Positions 17,366 to 19,610 of a stretch of DNA of 19,610 bases are shown here, piece after piece. The stretch is from Caldisphaera sp. (GTDB lineage: Archaea > Thermoproteota > Thermoprotei_A > Sulfolobales > Acidilobaceae), in NCBI GenBank assembly GCA_002877855.1, contig PNIA01000004.1:1-19610 (forward strand), written 5' to 3'. Within the stretch, counting starts at the first letter, position 1. The number at the start of each line of letters is the position of its first letter. Under the pieces are notes generated by a model. That model was not told where the DNA came from, did no database searches, and worked only from the letters and a program-made list of their open reading frames with translations. Position numbers and translations under genes: made by a program.

Positions 17366-17380
17366 TTAATTAATTAACTA
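17363..17380. repeat. Perfect 18-base palindrome containing the nre stop codon
   Basis: TAGTTAATTAATTAACTA reads the same on both strands and begins with the TAG stop of nre. It could be a protein-binding site or form part of a transcript end. It has only two G/C pairs, so chance in this AT-rich DNA is quite possible. Confidence 0.4.
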
Positions 17381-17423
17381 ATTTCAAAGGAATCTTTGTA
17401 TTCTAAGTGAAAGCATAAAAATA

Positions 17424-17435
17424 ATTATAAATATA
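17424..17435 (+). promoter_or_regulatory. Candidate TATA box for the small four-cysteine protein gene
   Basis: ATTATAAATATA resembles an archaeal TATA box. Start would fall near 17456, giving a leader of about 90 bases that contains the hairpin at 17471-17496. Confidence 0.4.
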
Positions 17436-17470
17436 ATACCCTGTGAATTTCTCCTTGCACTAAAGAGTAA

Positions 17471-17496
17471 GGTTTGTTGTTTTTTATAACAAAACC
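17471..17496 (+). promoter_or_regulatory. Leader stem-loop with a bulged A
   Basis: GGTTTGTT (17471-17478) pairs with AACAAAACC (17488-17496) except for one bulged A, around a T-rich loop. It lies in the probable leader of the gene at 17548. It could be an attenuator, or simply the end of the nre transcript. Confidence 0.3.
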
Positions 17497-17547
17497 CTTG
17501 TACTAGTTAATAACTTTTGTTTCTTAACTTATTGTAAGGTGATAGGT

Positions 17548-17775
17548 GTGTCAAAAGAATCCCCAGAAAAAATAATTTTTCCAGAAATCTATGCTCTAAG
17601 TTATAGACCGAAATCAGATTGTGAATTCTTCGATATAATAGAAAAGCAAGACAGCTATTTTGCCAAATGCAAATTCTTAGATTCATTAATAACAAAAAGT
17701 AAAGCCAGTAAATGTGAAAAAGATTATAAAAACTGCCCTTATAGAAAGCTTGGATTAAAAATACAGCAAAGCTAA
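17548..17775 (+). CDS. Small four-cysteine protein, probably metal-binding
   Basis: A 75-residue soluble protein with cysteines at 25, 41, 56 and 63, the last in NCPYR. The composition and spacing suggest a structural zinc site, though an iron site is possible. I do not recognise a named family. GTG at 17548 is the likely start because GGTGA (17538-17542) lies five bases before it; an in-frame GTG at 17539 falls inside that site. The gene stands alone, with its own probable promoter and a long leader. Lysine-rich stretches at 49-61 would allow nucleic-acid contact, which is speculative. The ribosome-binding site and coding-like composition make it a real gene. Confidence 0.72.
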   Translation: MSKESPEKIIFPEIYALSYRPKSDCEFFDIIEKQDSYFAKCKFLDSLITKSKASKCEKDYKNCPYRKLGLKIQQS

Positions 17776-17952
17776 TATATCTTAAAATAGATAATACAAT
17801 GCTTCATAAATAATAAACCTAAAAATCTAACAAAGGTCTAATTCGTATCATTTATTTAAATTGTTAATGCTTTCCTTTAAATTCAATTTATAGCCATAGT
17901 TATCATTTCCAACAAATCGCAAAGCCTATATTAATTTAAATATTAAAATTAT
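17776..17952. other. Intergenic stretch, no gene recognised
   Basis: Very AT-rich sequence after the four-cysteine gene. I see no RNA gene, no strong promoter and no convincing reading frame. A 24-codon minus-strand frame (17848-17922) has protein-like composition but no ribosome-binding site. Confidence 0.5.
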
Positions 17953-18177
17953 TATAAGCGATCTACCTCAGGCGCATATGATCTCTCTAATAGGTACAAG
18001 GCTTTATTGCAATATGTACAGATTTAGTCTTTGCAATAAGCGACTGAGTTATCTGTTAAAGGAGCAGAGAAGGATAAAAATGCTGATCATCATAACTTTG
18101 GTGAAGCAAAATCTCAAGTATATCTTTCTTTAGCACAACAGAAAACATTTATTGCTTTAAAATACTCTTCAATATGA
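17953..18177 (+). pseudogene. Probable decayed small gene with two in-frame stops
   Basis: One frame reads as protein-like for about 75 codons, broken by TAG (18025-18027) and TAA (18037-18039) and ending at TGA (18175-18177). Segments include LSNRYKALLQYVQ before the first stop, then ATELSVKGAEKDKNADHHNF and KSQVYLSLAQQKTFIALKY after the second. Composition is rich in Ala, Glu, Lys and Asp, with few of the Ile/Leu/Cys/Arg runs of random frames, and would fold as helices. No ATG, GTG or TTG opens the last 45 codons. Two single-base changes would restore one frame. I do not recognise the parent family. A chance frame is the alternative. Confidence 0.42.
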
Positions 18178-18226
18178 GATCTTATAAATCTATACTCATT
18201 TAAACGAAAAGCATTTTAGTTCTTTT

Positions 18227-18242
18227 GTTTTTAATTAAAAAC
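18227..18242 (-). terminator. Possible terminator of the carbamate kinase gene
   Basis: A perfect 16-base palindrome, GTTTTTAATTAAAAAC, lies nine bases past the stop of the leftward carbamate kinase gene and includes a T-run on the coding strand. Archaeal terminators are usually T-runs; the palindrome may be incidental. Confidence 0.35.
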
Positions 18243-18250
18243 GAGAGCTT

Positions 18251-19168
18251 TTATTTATAAATTATTGTACCTGATTTTTCTCTAAATACATTTGTTGCGT
18301 CATATAGATCACCAATTATTGCCAAGTTTCCAGTAGACTCTACAAATTTTATAGCAGCCAATACCTTAGGTCCCATAGAACCTTCAGGAAACACGCTTTT
18401 TCTATATAATTCCTTTAATTCATCAATGCTTATCTTTTCTAGCCATTGCTCGTCTTTTGTACCATAATTTAAAGCTATACCTTTTACATCAGTTAATATT
18501 ATGAATCTGTCTGCCTTGACTTTTATGGCTAATAAAGAGCTTGCAAGATCTTTATCTATAACTGCCTCAACAGGGATATAGTTATTTCCTCTTTTTACAA
18601 CAGGGACACCCCCACCGCCAGTAGCGATAACTATATATTTTTCATTAATTAGCCTCTCTATAATATCAATTTCTAGTATATCTATCGGCATTGGACTTGG
18701 TACAACTCTTCTAAACCCTCCTCTAGGATCTTCTTTAAAAATCCAACCAGATTCCTTATGCAATTTCTCTGCTTGTTCTTTTGTAAAATAACTTCCAACA
18801 AACTTTGTAGGTTTTAAAAAAGCTTCATCATTTTCAGAGATCACAACTCTTGTTAAGATAGGCACAGCTTTTCTTTCAGGTAAATATAATGAAAACGCGT
18901 GCTGTAACATGTATCCTATCCATCCCTGAGTCATTGCATCAGCTATATCTATAGTTAATGCCTTTCCAGAGTTTGTAGCATACATAATTTCAAGCAAATA
19001 GCCTACCTGTGGTCCATTTCCATGGGTTATAACTATATCATCTTCGTTTTGTATTGTACTTACTATTATTTTTACTGCGCTCTTTATATTTCTCCATTGA
19101 TCTTCAACGGTTCCTTTATCCTCTTTTTTTAATATAGCGTTACCTCCTAATGCTATTATAGATTTCAT
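18251..19168 (-). CDS. arcC: Carbamate kinase (amino acid kinase family)
   Basis: Interconverts ATP plus carbamate with ADP plus carbamoyl phosphate. In archaea it can make ATP from carbamoyl phosphate or supply it for arginine and pyrimidine synthesis. The 305-residue protein begins with the family motif IIALGGNAIL and has THGNGPQVG (about 47-55), LKPTKFVGSYFT in the protruding subdomain that carries the conserved lysine, TGGGGVPV, IDKDLASSLLA and LTDVKGI. ATG at 19168 puts the start where the family usually begins and has GGTGA eight bases upstream; an in-frame ATG at 19183 overlaps that site. No other arginine pathway gene is nearby. A relic transposon gene starts just upstream on the other strand. 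Confidence 0.95.
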   Translation of the reverse strand: MKSIIALGGNAILKKEDKGTVEDQWRNIKSAVKIIVSTIQNEDDIVITHGNGPQVGYLLEIMYATNSGKALTIDIADAMTQGWIGYMLQHAFSLYLPERKAVPILTRVVISENDEAFLKPTKFVGSYFTKEQAEKLHKESGWIFKEDPRGGFRRVVPSPMPIDILEIDIIERLINEKYIVIATGGGGVPVVKRGNNYIPVEAVIDKDLASSLLAIKVKADRFIILTDVKGIALNYGTKDEQWLEKISIDELKELYRKSVFPEGSMGPKVLAAIKFVESTGNLAIIGDLYDATNVFREKSGTIIYK

Positions 19169-19241
19169 GTTATTTTTCACCATATTTGATAGGCAAGGTA
19201 TTTTATTTCTAACAAAGTATTAATTCTTTATGGAATATTGA

Positions 19242-19258
19242 AATCCTGAGTTAGGATT
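19242..19258. repeat. Inverted repeat, six-base arms
   Basis: AATCCT (19242-19247) and AGGATT (19253-19258) are exact complements with a five-base loop. It lies between carbamate kinase and the TnpB relic, beside the next hairpin, and could be a leftover of an insertion-sequence end. Confidence 0.4.
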
Positions 19259-19610
19259 AAATCAACTTTAAGAAAAGTTGAAGGTGAAACTTTTAGGATA
19301 ACTGTTGGCGTTTGAACATCTGACCTTTTCTTGGTTACATACATGGTTTTCAAAAAGGGTTAAATGGTTTGAACTTGGTGAGCCCTTGATTAAAGAGGAT
19401 AAAGTTTACTTACTTTTCCGCTATAAGTTACCGTTGAGTTCTCCGCTAAGCTTTTTGGCTATTGATAGCAACATTTATAGCCTAGATGCTTATGACAGCA
19501 AGAAGTTTGTTACAATATCTCTGAAGTTGTATAGTTTAAAGTATGGTATAAATTGAAGAGGAGAAAAAAATACAATCCTTTGCTTCTAAACATGGTAGAA
19601 AAGGTAAGGA
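19250..19610 (+). pseudogene. tnpB: Broken IS605/IS607-type TnpB (OrfB) transposase-associated nuclease, partial
   Basis: TnpB proteins are RNA-guided nucleases carried by IS200/IS605 and IS607 elements. Three consecutive frames each carry a part of what looks like one crenarchaeal TnpB. Frame one (19250-19312) ends in VEGETFRITVGV. Frame two (19305-19556) has WFELGEPLIKEDKVYLLFRY, then LAIDSN with the likely first RuvC aspartate (codon 54 of that segment) and SLDAYD. Frame three (19552 to the window edge) reads IEEEKKIQSFASKHGRKGK, typical of the following helical part. At least two frameshifts are needed. The N-terminal part expected before this is absent, because the arcC promoter lies immediately upstream. 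It runs off the right edge. Assignment rests on recalled family features, not a search. Confidence 0.65.
19262..19281. repeat. Inverted repeat, eight-base arms
   Basis: TCAACTTT (19262-19269) and AAAGTTGA (19274-19281) are exact complements around AAGA. It is the tightest stem-loop in the window. It falls inside the first readable segment of the TnpB relic, so coding constraint or chance may explain it. Confidence 0.4.

Noticed and set aside
17848..17922. A 24-codon minus-strand frame with protein-like residues (LRFVGNDNYGYK...)
   Set aside because: Too short, TTG start without a ribosome-binding site, stops on both sides. It could be another gene scrap, but that cannot be supported.
18080..18100. 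Minus-strand ATGATGA resembling a C box of a C/D guide RNA
   Set aside because: No matching CTGA D box lies within the usual distance on that strand.
17978..18133. A 51-residue frame opening with ATG in the gene-poor stretch before carbamate kinase
   Set aside because: It has no ribosome-binding site, and its Ile/Leu/Arg/Cys-rich composition looks like an off-frame reading. The overlapping frame with stops looks more like real coding sequence.
1..19610. tRNA genes, rRNA genes and CRISPR arrays
   Set aside because: I saw no GGTTCRAATCC-type T-loop outside coding sequence, no rRNA-like GC-rich block and no regularly spaced direct repeats. A covariance-model scan would settle small RNAs.

Overview
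The window is a gene-dense, AT-rich stretch (roughly 30% GC by eye) of an archaeal chromosome, most likely from a crenarchaeon (Thermoproteota). The evidence is a thermosome chaperonin, a proteasome beta subunit, sn-glycerol-1-phosphate dehydrogenase for archaeal lipids, the KH/MBL/beta-CASP termination factor FttA (aCPSF1), an Nre-type repair protein, DUF655, archaeal-type RsmA and a DUF1512 protein. An Acidilobales relative such as Caldisphaera fits the low GC and gene content, but that is inference. Ribosome-binding sites are mostly GGTGA or GGTGN, 5-8 nt before the start, and TTG and GTG starts are common. I used this to move five starts downstream of the longest open frame.

Layout. 1-760: left edge with a ribosome-binding site for a gene lying outside, then a leftward UPF0173 metallo-beta-lactamase-fold hydrolase. 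833-4787: rightward methionine aminopeptidase, a translationally coupled pair of membrane proteins (DUF1512 plus a 97-residue partner), and a membrane-anchored family-2 glycosyltransferase. 4822-7778: leftward 6-phospho-3-hexuloisomerase, two overlapping paralogous nucleotidyltransferases, and a His-rich coiled-coil protein. 7972-10401: rightward DUF655, rsmA and a PrmC-like methyltransferase, a known archaeal translation neighbourhood. 10491-13279: thermosome and G1P dehydrogenase. 13409-17365: psmB, fttA and nre. 17548-17775: a small four-cysteine protein. 17776-18250: a gene-poor stretch with a likely decayed small gene. 18251-19168: leftward carbamate kinase. 19250-19610: a broken IS605-type TnpB running off the right edge.

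The genes are mostly informational or housekeeping: peptide maturation (Map), rRNA and release-factor methylation (RsmA, PrmC-like), folding and degradation (thermosome, proteasome), termination and RNA processing (FttA), DNA repair (Nre), lipid backbone synthesis (EgsA) and pentose supply (HxlB). I found no tRNA, rRNA, CRISPR array or intact mobile element. I do not see a clear new defence or mobile system. The best leads are the overlapping nucleotidyltransferase paralogues, the hairpin that would bury the psmB ribosome-binding site, the DUF1512 pair, the DUF655 protein with a large insertion, and the two decayed genes at the right end.
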